From JBJMLO01 sp045805265 (lineage in GTDB: Bacteria; Actinomycetota; UBA4738; JACQTL01): 64,000 nucleotides of DNA. The translations under genes and the position numbers were made by a program. The first letter of the stretch is position 1. Every line of letters starts with the position of its first letter. Shown piece by piece: positions 1 through 8,688 of the stretch. The stretch covers positions 62,001 to 126,000 of the forward strand of contig JBJMLO010000030.1 of NCBI GenBank assembly GCA_045805265.1, written 5' to 3'. The notes beneath the pieces were generated by a model. That model searched no databases. It had not been told where the DNA came from and worked only from the letters and a program-made list of their open reading frames with translations.

Positions 1-254
1 ACGCGTCCGAGCGGCTGGCGGACGTGCCGGGCGTCGAGCTCCTGCACCCCGGGGCGAGGTTCTTCAAGGAGTTCGCCGTGCTCCTGCCCCGGCCGGCCAC
101 CGACGTGGTCGAGGACATGGTGGGCCGGGGGTTCCTGGCCGGCGTGCCGCTCGAGGGCGAGAAGGGCCGGGCGCTGCTGGTGGCCGTGACCGAGCGTCGC
201 ACCCGCGAGGAGATCGACCGGTTCGCCGACGCGCTGGCCGAGGTGCTGTCGTGA
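1..254 (+). CDS. gcvPA: Glycine dehydrogenase (decarboxylating) subunit 1, C-terminal fragment
   Basis: Only the last ~84 codons are present; the reading frame is open from base 3 at the window edge, so the gene begins outside. The tail has the look of a PLP-enzyme small domain (a FFKEFAV segment, then a regular alternation ending in a helix). Identity rests mainly on context: its stop overlaps the start of the clearly recognisable subunit 2 by 4 bases (GTGA). In the split form of the glycine cleavage P-protein, gcvPA and gcvPB are adjacent and form a heterotetramer that decarboxylates glycine and passes the aminomethyl group to the H-protein. Confidence 0.85.
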   Translation, partial: ASERLADVPGVELLHPGARFFKEFAVLLPRPATDVVEDMVGRGFLAGVPLEGEKGRALLVAVTERRTREEIDRFADALAEVLS

Positions 255-1786
255 CGGAGGAGGACCGCGAGACCATGCCGGGCTCGGGCGACGCGCCGGA
301 GGGACCCGCGGTGCCCGCCGGCCAGGGCGCGCCGGTGCGGCGGAGCGGCCCGCCGGGGCAGGGGACGCTCCGCGAGGAGTCCCGGCCGGGACGCCGGGCG
401 TGGAGCTTCCCGGACCTGGACGTCCCCGACGCCGACCTGCCCGAGGACGCCCTGCGCCGCGAGCCCCCCGCGCTGCCGGAGGTGGCCGAGCGCGACCTGG
501 TCCGCCACTTCACCCGGCTGTCGCAGGAGAACTACGGCGTCGACACCGGGTTCTACCCGCTCGGATCCTGCTCGATGAAGTACAACCCGAAGTCGGCGGA
601 GGCAGCGGCGGCGATCCCCGGGTTCCAGCGACTGCACCCCCACCAGCCCGTGTCCACCGTGCAGGGCGCGCTCGAGCTGATGTGGCGCCTGGAGCGCGCG
701 CTGTGCGAGCTGACCGGCATGGCCCGGGCCACGTTCCAGCCGCCGGCCGGCGCGGCCGGGGAGCTCACCGGGCTGCTGCTGATGCGGGCGTACCACACGA
801 AGAACGGCGACCCCCGCAAGAAGGTGATCATCCCCGACTCGGCCCACGGGACGAACCCCGCGAGCGTGACCCAGGCCGGGTACGAGGTCGTGCAGGTTCC
901 GAGCGACGCCAGGGGCCTGCTGGACGTCTCGGCCCTCCAGAAGCTGGTCGACTCGGACGTCGCCGGCCTGATGCTGACGAACCCCAACACGCTCGGGCTG
1001 TTCGAGGAGGAGATCGACGGCATCGAGGAGACGATCCACGAGGCCGGCGGGCTCGTGTACTACGACGGCGCCAACCTCAACGCGATCATGGGGCGGTGCC
1101 GGCCGGGCGACATGGGGTTCGACATCGTCCACATGAACACCCACAAGACGTTCGCCACGCCGCACGGTGGGGGAGGGCCGGGGGCCGGTCCGGTGGCCGT
1201 GGTGGACCGGCTCGTGCCGTTCCTTCCCGTGCCGACCGTGGAACGCGACGAGGAGGGCACGTTCCGGCTCGACCGGGACCGGCCGGACTCCATCGGGCGC
1301 ATCCACGGGTTCCACGGGAACTTCGGGGTGCTGGTCCGGGCGTACCTGTACGTGTTCCTGCACGGCGGGGACGGGCTGAAGGCGACGAGCGAGCGGGCCG
1401 TGCTGAACGCGAACTACCTGGCGGCGCTGGTCCGGGAGGCCTACCCGCTGGCATTCCCCGATGGCCGGCCCATGCACGAGTTCGTGGCGACGGCGAAGCC
1501 CCTGCGACGCCATGGCGTGCGGGCCATGGACGTGGCCAAGCGGCTGATCGACCTCGGGTTCCACCCGTCGACGGTGTACTTCCCGCTCGTGGTGGAGGAG
1601 GCAATGATGGTCGAGCCCACGGAGACCGAGTCGGAGGAGACCCTGGCCGCCTTCGCCGACGCCATGCTCCAGGTGGCCCGGGAGGCCGAGAGCAACCCCG
1701 AACTGCTGCACGACGCGCCGGTGACGACCCCCGTCGGGCGTCTCGACGAGGCCCGGGCGGCCCGCAATCTCAAGCTCCGCTGGTAG
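251..1786 (+). CDS. gcvPB: Glycine dehydrogenase (decarboxylating) subunit 2
   Basis: 511 aa; PLP-dependent subunit of the glycine cleavage system (glycine to CO2 plus aminomethyl-lipoyl H-protein). The PLP-binding lysine lies in an HKTF motif at about residue 299 and is followed by a glycine-rich GGGGPG stretch; the GSCSMKYNPK segment (about residues 107-116) is typical of the family. The first ~55 residues (Gly/Pro/Arg-rich, probably disordered) precede conserved sequence and make the protein slightly longer than usual. The GTG start overlaps the gcvPA stop as GTGA, which implies translational coupling, although an internal start would also fit. The split P-protein is common in Gram-positive and deep-branching bacteria. 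Confidence 0.95.
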   Translation: MTEEDRETMPGSGDAPEGPAVPAGQGAPVRRSGPPGQGTLREESRPGRRAWSFPDLDVPDADLPEDALRREPPALPEVAERDLVRHFTRLSQENYGVDTGFYPLGSCSMKYNPKSAEAAAAIPGFQRLHPHQPVSTVQGALELMWRLERALCELTGMARATFQPPAGAAGELTGLLLMRAYHTKNGDPRKKVIIPDSAHGTNPASVTQAGYEVVQVPSDARGLLDVSALQKLVDSDVAGLMLTNPNTLGLFEEEIDGIEETIHEAGGLVYYDGANLNAIMGRCRPGDMGFDIVHMNTHKTFATPHGGGGPGAGPVAVVDRLVPFLPVPTVERDEEGTFRLDRDRPDSIGRIHGFHGNFGVLVRAYLYVFLHGGDGLKATSERAVLNANYLAALVREAYPLAFPDGRPMHEFVATAKPLRRHGVRAMDVAKRLIDLGFHPSTVYFPLVVEEAMMVEPTETESEETLAAFADAMLQVAREAESNPELLHDAPVTTPVGRLDEARAARNLKLRW

Positions 1787-1799
1787 GTGGGGCGGGTGG

Positions 1800-1814
1800 T
1801 CCCCCGCCGGGGGA
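1800..1814. terminator. Small GC hairpin after gcvPB
   Basis: A TCCCCC/GGGGGA stem with a 3-base loop lies 14 bases after the gcvPB stop. There is no T-run, so as a terminator it is only suggestive. Confidence 0.3.
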
Positions 1815-1863
1815 GCGGCGTGGTGAAGCGTCCGATCGCGGGAGCCGTTCGGGAGGGGACTAC

Positions 1864-1885
1864 CGAATCACAACGATGTGATTCG
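1864..1885. promoter_or_regulatory. Perfect 9-bp inverted repeat upstream of the zincin-like gene
   Basis: Arms CGAATCACA (1864-1872) and TGTGATTCG (1877-1885) flank the 4-base spacer ACGA. The element is AT-richer than its surroundings and ends 30 bases before the ATG at 1916, so it may be an operator or a hairpin in the leader. The TCACA-N4-TGTGA order is the reverse of a CRP site. Function is inferred from symmetry and position only. Confidence 0.5.
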
Positions 1886-1915
1886 TGTGGGTCCCGGGCG
1901 GTAGGATCGCCCCCG

Positions 1916-2458
1916 ATGCGACTCCTGATCCGGCCGGACGTCCACGCGCGACACCACGACGAGCTGACCCGACTCGTGGAGCAGGCCTTCGCCGGCGTGG
2001 ACGCGGAGGGGGTGGAGGTCCACATCGAGCGGGCCAGGAAGACCTGGGAGTCGTTCACGGGGCGGGCCTACGGAGGCCGGCCGAGGCGGCCGCGGAGCCA
2101 CCCCGCCACACGGTTCCTGGTCCGGGTGAAGGTGCCCGCGACGCTGCGGAACCGGGCCTACCCGCGGACCTACCGGTATCCGGGGCTGCGGACGGCCCCG
2201 TGGATCACCGTCCAGGACTGGCGGGAGCGCTTCGTCGCACTCGTCGCCCACGAGGCGTTCCACACGCGCCAGTTCCGCGAGGGGCTCCGCCGCTCGGAGG
2301 TCCAGGCGGAGCGGTGGGCCGCCGACCTGCTGGAGACGTGGCGGGCGCAGCAACCCCGGCCGAGCGCCATACGGCGGCTGTCACGACCCGCCGCGGGCCG
2401 CAGCGAGCTCGTTCCGGTCGCGCTGCGACCCCGCCAGCTGTCGCTGTTCGTGCCGTGA
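1916..2458 (+). CDS. Small zincin-like putative metallopeptidase
   Basis: 180 aa if started at ATG 1916; the frame is open back to 1787 but the upstream part has no protein character. It has an HEAFH motif (residues 112-116), the HExxH zinc-binding signature, and about 15 residues later a Glu-rich SEVQAE segment that could supply a third ligand. The motif lies in a helix-like context (ALVAHEAFHTRQF), as in small zincins of the SprT or peptidase type. No signal peptide or membrane segment is visible, so it is probably cytoplasmic. The N-terminal ~100 residues are basic. I cannot assign a named family. It follows gcvPB on the same strand after a 129-bp gap that contains a perfect palindrome. 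Confidence 0.6.
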   Translation: MRLLIRPDVHARHHDELTRLVEQAFAGVDAEGVEVHIERARKTWESFTGRAYGGRPRRPRSHPATRFLVRVKVPATLRNRAYPRTYRYPGLRTAPWITVQDWRERFVALVAHEAFHTRQFREGLRRSEVQAERWAADLLETWRAQQPRPSAIRRLSRPAAGRSELVPVALRPRQLSLFVP

Positions 2459-2534
2459 CCCGCGCGACGGGCGGCGAACCCGTCACCACGCGGAGCAGGG
2501 ACGAGGCCAGGGGATCGCCGGATCGGCCGCGCTC

Positions 2535-2574
2535 GTCCGCCCTCGACGGCGGACTTAACATAATGTTCATTATG
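2535..2574. terminator. Hairpin plus AT-rich palindrome between convergent genes
   Basis: A 7-bp stem GTCCGCC/GGCGGAC (2535-2541 and 2548-2554, 6-base loop) is followed by a conspicuously AT-rich CATAATG-TT-CATTATG palindrome (2559-2574) that reaches the TAA stop of the minus-strand Lnt-Ppm1 gene. It sits between two convergent genes (ending at 2458 and 2570), which suits a shared bidirectional terminator. The AT-rich palindrome could alternatively be a protein-binding site. Confidence 0.45.
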
Positions 2575-5029
2575 GGGAATCCGGGTCGGATGCCTCCGAG
2601 GGGGCGATCCCCGGTTCCGGCCGCCACCGCAGCCGGTCGCGGATGCCCCACCCGGTGACGAGCGCGAGGGCCTCGACCACGATGCGCCGGGAGATCTTGG
2701 AGTGGCCGTGCTCGCGCTCCCGGAACGTGATGGGCACCTCGCCGACGGCGGCCCCGCGCTGCCACGCCCGGTAGGCCAGCTCGATCTGGAACCCGTAGCC
2801 GTCGGAGTGGATCCCCCCCGCCAGCAGGGTCTCGAGCAGGGGCCGCCGGAAGGCCCGGTACCCGCTCGTGGCGTCCCGGACGGGGATGCCGAGCATGACC
2901 CTGGTGTACGCGTTGCCGGCGCGGGAGAGCCACAGCCGGAGCCGCCCCCAGTTCGTGACCGAGCCCCCGGGCACGTACCGGCTGCCGATGGCGAGGTCCA
3001 GGTGGCCCACGCCCTCGAGCAGCCTGGGGAGCTCCTCGGGGAGGTGGGACAGGTCGGCGTCCATCTCGACCACGACGTCGTACCGCTCGGCCAGTGCGAT
3101 TTCGAACCCGGCGGCGTACGCCGCCGCCAGGCCCTCCTTTCGGTGCCGCTCCAGCAGCCGAACGCGGGGATCCGCCGCCGCGAGCTCCCGCGCGATCGCC
3201 GCCGTGCCGTCGGGCGAGCCGTCGTCGACGACGAGGACGTCGACTGGCAACGCCGGTCCGCCCCGATCGGGGCCGGCCGGGGCAGCTGCGGCGAGCGTCC
3301 GCTCCACGACCGGCCGAATGGTGGCCCGCTCGTTGTAGGTGGGCAGCACCACCAGCGCCCGCGCCCCGACCGGGAGGGGACCCGGCTCGATCGTCCGCCG
3401 CCGCCGGCGAGGCCAGGCGATCAGCCCGAGGACCGCCGCTCCCGAGGCCCAGGGGAACCAGTCCCCCAGCCGCGTGTACAGCGTCCGCCCGGTCGAGGCC
3501 CGGATCGACATGCGGTCCGTGGCCAGCGAGAAGAGCCCGGTGGCCCGATGGACCCCCCCGTGGGGATCCACGAAAGCACTGATCCCGGAGATGGCCGCGT
3601 GCACCACCCACCGGCCGTTCTCGACGGCCCGGAGCCTGCTCATGATCAGGTGCTGCCGGCTGGCGGCGGTGCGCCCGTACGACGCGTTGTTGGTCTGCAC
3701 GACGAGGAACTCCGCCCCCTCGTCCACCAGGCGCCGGTCGAGCGACGGAAACGTGTTCTCGTAGCAGATGACGGTGGCGAATGACATCCCGGCCAGGCGG
3801 CCGCACGCCGCGTCGCCCGCCGGGCACGCCACGGTGTGGGGGCGGACGCCGGGCGTGAGGTCCCGGGGAATCTGCCGGAGCGCCGAGATCCACCCGAGGG
3901 CGGAGCGCCACGGCACGTACTCGCCGAACGGGACCAGGTGGACCTTCCGGTACCGGTCGACGAGGCGGGCCCGGCCGTCGTACAGCAGTCCCTCGTTGAA
4001 CTGCACCCCGGCGGGCGGCCCGGTGATGGCCCCGATCAGGGCCGGGCGGTCGACGGCGCCAACCGTCCGGTGGACGAGCGAACCGAACGCCGGGACCAGC
4101 GCCGGGTCCTCGTCCAGCGCGTCCTCGGGCCACACGGAGAGGTCCGGCGGGTTCCCGGCCAGCCCGAGCTGGAGCCGGCCGAAGTTCGCCGCGATCCGGC
4201 GGTCCTCCACGAACGGATCGGGAAGGCGATGCTCGATGTCGTTGCCCTGCAGGATCGCGACGTCCAGCCGGGGCCCGTGGGGGGCCGGGATCGGGATCAG
4301 CCCCGGGACCAGCACGAGCGTCGCCGCGAACCCCAGCACGACGGTTGCCCGGCGGGGGCCGCTGCCCCACCGCCCGGCGGCACGGCTGCGGCCGTGCACG
4401 ATCGCGTCGACGGCGAGCAGCACGAGCCCGTTCACCGCCGCGACCACGAACGACATTCCCCACACGCCGGTCACCGAGGCGAGCGGCATCAGGAATCCGT
4501 TGTCCGGCTGGGTGTAGCCGAGACCGCCCCACGTGAACCCCCCCAGGGGCCACAGGGCCCGGAGGTACTCGACCACCGCCCACAGGGCCGCGATGCCGAG
4601 CACCGACAGCACGGGACGCTCGTCTCGCCACACGAGCGGAGTGAGGATCCCCGCCAGGCCGAGGATGCCCGCCGAGGCCAGGGACAGCGAGGACCAGGCG
4701 AGGGTCCCGAACAGCGCGATCCAGTACAGGGTCGCGCCGAAGTACACGGCGCCGAAGACGAACGCCAGGAGCCACCCTCGGCGGGGCCGGGAGCGCCGGA
4801 GCGCCCACAGCAGCGGTACGAGGGCCACGAACGCCGCCGGCTCGAACTGGACCGGCGGGTTCGCCAGGAACATGAGGGCACCGGATGCGGCGGCCGACAG
4901 GAGCGCCGCCGGCAGGGCCACTCCCCCGGCGGGGGGCGGAGCCGACCGGGGCCGTCCGGGGAGGGTCTCGGCTGAACCGCCCCGGCCGGGCGGGGCGGCC
5001 GGGCGCTCGTCGGCCCGCTGCGCGCTCAC
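2570..5029 (-). CDS. Fused apolipoprotein N-acyltransferase / polyprenol-phosphate mannosyltransferase
   Basis: 819 aa, two enzymes in one chain. Residues ~40-245 carry several membrane segments and ~255-510 a nitrilase-like domain with the Lnt triad: Glu302 (WPEDALDE), Lys362 (YRKVHLVPFGEY) and Cys422 (CYEN). This part N-acylates the lipoprotein cysteine. Residues ~555-800 are a GT2 glycosyltransferase with PTYNE, VDDGSPDGT and a DAD metal site (~657-659), closest to dolichol/polyprenol-phosphate mannose synthase. The same domain order is known from Mycobacterium tuberculosis Ppm1. It should act at the cytoplasmic membrane, linking lipoprotein maturation with supply of lipid-linked mannose for glycolipids and glycoproteins. 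GTG start. Confidence 0.93.
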   Translation of the reverse strand: MSAQRADERPAAPPGRGGSAETLPGRPRSAPPPAGGVALPAALLSAAASGALMFLANPPVQFEPAAFVALVPLLWALRRSRPRRGWLLAFVFGAVYFGATLYWIALFGTLAWSSLSLASAGILGLAGILTPLVWRDERPVLSVLGIAALWAVVEYLRALWPLGGFTWGGLGYTQPDNGFLMPLASVTGVWGMSFVVAAVNGLVLLAVDAIVHGRSRAAGRWGSGPRRATVVLGFAATLVLVPGLIPIPAPHGPRLDVAILQGNDIEHRLPDPFVEDRRIAANFGRLQLGLAGNPPDLSVWPEDALDEDPALVPAFGSLVHRTVGAVDRPALIGAITGPPAGVQFNEGLLYDGRARLVDRYRKVHLVPFGEYVPWRSALGWISALRQIPRDLTPGVRPHTVACPAGDAACGRLAGMSFATVICYENTFPSLDRRLVDEGAEFLVVQTNNASYGRTAASRQHLIMSRLRAVENGRWVVHAAISGISAFVDPHGGVHRATGLFSLATDRMSIRASTGRTLYTRLGDWFPWASGAAVLGLIAWPRRRRRTIEPGPLPVGARALVVLPTYNERATIRPVVERTLAAAAPAGPDRGGPALPVDVLVVDDGSPDGTAAIARELAAADPRVRLLERHRKEGLAAAYAAGFEIALAERYDVVVEMDADLSHLPEELPRLLEGVGHLDLAIGSRYVPGGSVTNWGRLRLWLSRAGNAYTRVMLGIPVRDATSGYRAFRRPLLETLLAGGIHSDGYGFQIELAYRAWQRGAAVGEVPITFREREHGHSKISRRIVVEALALVTGWGIRDRLRWRPEPGIAPSEASDPDSP

Positions 5030-5048
5030 GGGCCCGGAGGTGCCGTGC

Positions 5049-5432
5049 TCAGACGCAATCCCGGCAGAGCGTCCGTTCGCGGTCCGCCAGCTGGCTCCGG
5101 TGCTTCACGAGGTGGCAGTTGCTGCATACGAACTCTTTGTCCGTGGGGGGGACGACCTTCACGGCGAGCGGCTCGAGACGCTCGTCCCGGCCGACGCTCA
5201 ACATCGAGTCGTCCTCTTCCTCTTCCTCGGCCGGCTGGCCCTCCCGTTTCGCCAGCAACTCCTCGAGGCTGGACTCGACCTCGCCGTCCTCCGCATCGCG
5301 GGTCGCGGCCGCGGGCTCGGGGGCGCCCTCCGCGTCCTCGCCGTCGTCCTCGGTCGGCTCGAGCTCCTCGTCCTCGATACCCTCGTCGGTGTTGTCTTCC
5401 ATTGTCCGTGTCCTCGACTCGCTTCGTGCCAT
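5049..5432 (-). CDS. DUF4193 family zinc-ribbon protein
   Basis: 127 aa from the ATG at 5432, chosen because a GAGG Shine-Dalgarno lies 7 bases upstream; a longer frame to 5561 is low-complexity and unlikely. The protein is very acidic (Glu/Asp-rich residues ~10-75). It ends in a four-cysteine zinc ribbon, Cys103-x2-Cys106 and Cys123-x2-Cys126, with an HLVKHRSQLA segment between them. This is the hallmark of DUF4193, an actinobacterial family of unknown function; the VESSLEELLAKR helix and AVKVVP strand also match. It lies 19 bp upstream of the Lnt-Ppm1 start, so the two may be co-transcribed. Confidence 0.85.
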   Translation of the reverse strand: MARSESRTRTMEDNTDEGIEDEELEPTEDDGEDAEGAPEPAAATRDAEDGEVESSLEELLAKREGQPAEEEEEDDSMLSVGRDERLEPLAVKVVPPTDKEFVCSNCHLVKHRSQLADRERTLCRDCV

Positions 5433-5939
5433 GTCCATTCCTCTTCCCGCGCCTTCGCCCGTGCCGGGCCTTCCGGGGGACACGGGCCGGGCGCACGCCC
5501 GCGGACGGTGGGGGCGAACCCCTCTCGAGGGTCCGGGGATTCTACCCTCGCCCTCCGACACTCATGTCATCTCGCGTCCGCTCGTATCGGGAACTCGTTC
5601 GATCCCGGGCGTGGAACGCAGGAGGGGTCGGGTTTGTTCCCGCCGCGCCTTCGAGGGTGGCGCCACACGGGAGGATGTTTCCCCCGGTCCGGTCGGAGGA
5701 CGCGAAAAGGACCCAGAGACCTTTGGGGCCGCAGCGCCGGGGCGCCGCGTTCTCTACTCAGCCTCTGGGTCCTTCTGCGCCACCAGTCGCCCGGCGGCGA
5801 GCCGTACTGTAGGCCTCGGGTGACCGGGTGTCAATGCGGGATCGAGACTCCGCCCTCCCCATGCAGGTCATCACGCCCGAATGCCCAGTCGGTGGGGGGC
5901 ACGCAACTCTCGACCACGGATCGAGGGATCGCGGTCCGC
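5433..5939. other. 507-bp gene-free stretch
   Basis: No open frame here has protein-like composition. The region lies between the 3' end of the amidohydrolase and the 5' end of the DUF4193 gene, both on the minus strand. It contains the long inverted repeat described separately (5707-5774). The remainder must hold the DUF4193 promoter, for which I see no convincing boxes. Confidence 0.6.
5707..5774 (-). ncRNA. Candidate structured RNA or long terminator hairpin
   Basis: A perfect 12-bp inverted repeat, AAGGACCCAGAG at 5707-5718 and CTCTGGGTCCTT at 5763-5774, closes a 44-base interior that itself contains a GCGC/GCGC hairpin. On the minus strand the right arm is followed by TT and then CGCG, a weak U-tract. 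It lies 166 bases after the amidohydrolase stop and 275 bases before the DUF4193 start. It may be a distant terminator, a structured 5' leader or a small RNA. I do not recognise a known riboswitch consensus. Confidence 0.4.
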
Positions 5940-7451
5940 TCAGCTCGCGTACACCTCGCGGCCCAGCGAGACCGTGAGCACCGGCCGGAGCCCCTCCACG
6001 GATTGCACATCGAACGGGTCGTCGTCGTAGGCGGCGAAGTCGGCCTGCATGCCGGGCTCGAGCGCGCCCTTCTTGTCCTCGAGATTGGCGATCAGCGAGC
6101 CGCCGCGGGTGAACAGCCGGATGGCCTCGTCCCGGCCGAGCCGCTCGAAAGCCTCGTGGTGCCCCTCCACTGCAGCGATGCCGGCCATCGGGTCGAGTGG
6201 CGTGACCGGGGAGTCCGACCCCGCGCCGAGCGACATCCCCCGGGCGAGGAGCGTGCGGAACGGGTTCATCCTGGAGGCGCGGTCCAGGCCCAGGCGTTGC
6301 TCGTACATGGCGCCGGACTGTCCCCAGGCCGCGTCGAATCCCGGTTGCACCGAGATCGCAAGGCCCAGGTTGGCGGCACGCTCCACCTGCGCCGGCGTGG
6401 GCATCTCGAAGTGCTCGATCCGGTGGCGGCGTGCGCGGAAGTGCCGGCGCCCCCTCGAGTCGAGCGCCCCGTACACCCGGTCCCAGGACGACAGGGCCTG
6501 CTCGATGGCCGCGTCCCCGATCGCGTGGACCGCGACCTGCAATCCGGCCAGATGGGCATTGTGAAAGAACTCCGTGAGGTCCTCATCGTCCAGGTAGCCC
6601 ACTCCGGCGCCCTCCCCGTCGGCGTAGGGGTCGCGGAGGTGGGCGGTCCGGGCCCCGATGGACCCGTCGAGGGAGAGGTCCCCGCCGATCCGGGGAAGGC
6701 CGAAATCCATGACGTAGGGGATCTCCATGGACGCGACGAACGGAACGACGTCCACCGGGAGCTGGGTCCGGTGGCCCATGAGCACCTCGAAGTCCCGCGG
6801 TCCCCGGGAGGTGGGAATGGCCATCTCGTGCACGCTCGTGACGCCCCGACTCGCCGCGAGCGAGGCGGCCTGGAGCTGGAGCTCCTGGACCTGGTGGTCG
6901 CCGAGCTGCTCGTGGTACCAGCGCTGCATCGCCCAGTTGGCCTCGCGTCGCAGCACGCCGGTGGGGACTTCTTCGGGGCCCCGCTCGAAGCCCGGGAGAT
7001 CCGACACGGCCGCGGCGTCGATCGCGGCCCGGTTCGCGAGGCAGAGGTGGCCGTCGGCGCGCACGGCGACCAGGGGCACCGGCGACACCTCGCCCACCTG
7101 GTCGAGGGTGGGAAGCTCGGGCCGGTCCCAGGTCGTCTCGTCGAACCCGTGGACCAGGAGGGGCCGGTCGTGCTCGGCGGCGGCCTCGCGGAGCGTCTCC
7201 AGCAGCGCGGCGGCCGAGCGGGCGGCGTCGACCGGCGGGCCCGTCTCATGGATGCCGGTCCCCGTCAGGTGGACGTGGGCGTCGACGAACCCCGGAACGA
7301 TCGTCGTGCCCGGGAGCTCCACTACCCGATCGGCGTCCGGCGGATCCCCGGCCCCCACCCGCTCGACGTGCCGCTCGTCGACGAGGACCCACTCTCCCGT
7401 AGCCGGGTGGGACAGGGTGTGCACACGTCCGGCGCGGTACAGGGTCCGCAT
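5940..7451 (-). CDS. Amidohydrolase (Amidohydro_3 / YtcJ-like)
   Basis: 503 aa metal-dependent hydrolase of the amidohydrolase superfamily. The DAHVH motif (His59, His61) provides two metal ligands, and further family features are HAIGDAAIEQAL, RIEHFEM and GSDSPVTPLDP near residue 390. It starts with the usual short beta-sandwich strands (residues 1-55). Length fits the YtcJ group, which cleaves amide or imide bonds of substrates that cannot be predicted from sequence. No signal peptide, so probably cytoplasmic. ATG at 7449-7451. No clear operon partner: the next upstream gene ends 73 bp away. Confidence 0.9.
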   Translation of the reverse strand: MRTLYRAGRVHTLSHPATGEWVLVDERHVERVGAGDPPDADRVVELPGTTIVPGFVDAHVHLTGTGIHETGPPVDAARSAAALLETLREAAAEHDRPLLVHGFDETTWDRPELPTLDQVGEVSPVPLVAVRADGHLCLANRAAIDAAAVSDLPGFERGPEEVPTGVLRREANWAMQRWYHEQLGDHQVQELQLQAASLAASRGVTSVHEMAIPTSRGPRDFEVLMGHRTQLPVDVVPFVASMEIPYVMDFGLPRIGGDLSLDGSIGARTAHLRDPYADGEGAGVGYLDDEDLTEFFHNAHLAGLQVAVHAIGDAAIEQALSSWDRVYGALDSRGRRHFRARRHRIEHFEMPTPAQVERAANLGLAISVQPGFDAAWGQSGAMYEQRLGLDRASRMNPFRTLLARGMSLGAGSDSPVTPLDPMAGIAAVEGHHEAFERLGRDEAIRLFTRGGSLIANLEDKKGALEPGMQADFAAYDDDPFDVQSVEGLRPVLTVSLGREVYAS

Positions 7452-7524
7452 AGGCTGGGGATTCTAGCCCGCGCCCGCGTCGGCACCGGTGGACGTCCGG
7501 TCACGGCGGCGCCCTCCTTCCCCC

Positions 7525-8688
7525 TCACCTGGCGGGTGGCCCCGGCCGCCGGTAGATCCGCATCCCTCCCCGCTCCGCCAGCATCAGGTACAGGTGCCCG
7601 TCCAGCCCCTCGGCCAGGTGCCGGTAGATCTCCGCGGCGTCCAGCGGCGAGTCCGGCAATCGCTCCCAGACGATCGGCTGTCCGTCGTCGAAGTACTCGA
7701 ACAGCCATTGCCCGCCGCCGTAGCGGTCTTGATCGGCCGTTCGGGACGGAGAGAGCTGCACATAGGTCGCCATGCCATGGGGAAGCGCACAGTACGCCTT
7801 CCAGGCCACGACGGACGGGATCCTGCGGGGGCTGTCGAGGTTCGGCGCCACGCGCAACCGAATATGGCGAGCGATCCTCGCGCCCCTCGTGACCTGATGG
7901 ATCTCGATCTCCTGCCCCTCGCTGATCAACTCGAGTCCCAGCTGCATCCACGTTCCGTCATCCAGCCGGAACCCCGGGACCCGGCGGGCGTGCCCGGTGC
8001 TCGGATCGACCCGGAAGTCTCCGATCTCGCCTCGCCCCGTGGGTGGTTGCCCGTTCGTCCCGGCGGAGCCGATGACTCTCCCGATCACGGAATCCTGGGG
8101 CGAGGCGAGTGCAATCATGACGAGCTCCTCGCTGCCGGTTCGGATTCGCCGCCGTGGACCGATCCGCTGCCCGACTTCTCGCAAATTGGTTTCGATCGTG
8201 TTGTGCACGAACTCCAGGAGGTGGAGGCGTCCGCCGGCAAATCCGATGTCCTGGCCATACGGGTCGAACCGGTCGAAATCCAAGCCCGGCACGTCTCCTA
8301 GGAAGCTCCCCGCCCCGCTGTAGTGCGCGATCCTGCGCTTCACCAGGTCCAGGAACCAGATCGAACCGTCCCGGCCGACCGCAAACGATGGTGGCACGAT
8401 CGGAACCGAAGCGAACTTCTTCTTCAGCAGCGCGCCGAGCTGAGCGGTGCGTTCTCCGAATGGGATGAACGCCACCGGCTTCCACCTGGTCGGCGGAGCG
8501 GACAGGTCCGCGATCAGGGTGATGGCAGGAAGCTGGTGCGCGCTGGACGATGGCGCCGACGCGGTCGAGGTGCTGACCGGGGAGGGGGAAGCGGCGGACG
8601 TGACGCTCGGGCGCGGACGGGGGGCAATCCGCCCCCCGTCGCACGCCACGAGGCCGCATAGCACCAGCGCGGCGATCAGCCGTCTCAC
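7525..8688 (-). CDS. Putative lipoprotein, last gene of a secreted three-gene operon
   Basis: 387 aa from GTG 8688, which overlaps the previous stop as GTGA; the longer frame to 8793 lies inside the upstream gene. It begins with a short positive segment, a hydrophobic stretch and a lipobox (LVAC, Cys16), followed by a Ser/Pro/Thr-rich linker of ~50 residues. The rest (about 60-387) is beta-rich, and contains a FAVGRDGSIWFLDL segment reminiscent of NHL/beta-propeller blades; a similar segment (FAIAPDGRIDVADV) occurs in the first gene of the operon. I do not recognise a catalytic domain. It is probably anchored to the outer face of the membrane and may bind a ligand or partner from the same operon. 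Confidence 0.7.
   Translation of the reverse strand: MRRLIAALVLCGLVACDGGRIAPRPRPSVTSAASPSPVSTSTASAPSSSAHQLPAITLIADLSAPPTRWKPVAFIPFGERTAQLGALLKKKFASVPIVPPSFAVGRDGSIWFLDLVKRRIAHYSGAGSFLGDVPGLDFDRFDPYGQDIGFAGGRLHLLEFVHNTIETNLREVGQRIGPRRRIRTGSEELVMIALASPQDSVIGRVIGSAGTNGQPPTGRGEIGDFRVDPSTGHARRVPGFRLDDGTWMQLGLELISEGQEIEIHQVTRGARIARHIRLRVAPNLDSPRRIPSVVAWKAYCALPHGMATYVQLSPSRTADQDRYGGGQWLFEYFDDGQPIVWERLPDSPLDAAEIYRHLAEGLDGHLYLMLAERGGMRIYRRPGPPAR

Noticed and set aside
1864..1885. CRP-type binding site
   Set aside because: The half-sites are everted (TCACA-N4-TGTGA), opposite to the CRP consensus.
2559..2574. Fur/Zur box
   Set aside because: CATAATG-TT-CATTATG has some resemblance, but lies between two convergent gene ends and not in a promoter.
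4533..7892. 1119-aa plus-strand open frame
   Set aside because: It runs antisense across the Lnt-Ppm1, DUF4193 and amidohydrolase genes and has Arg/Gly/Pro-biased, motif-free sequence; a by-product of high GC.
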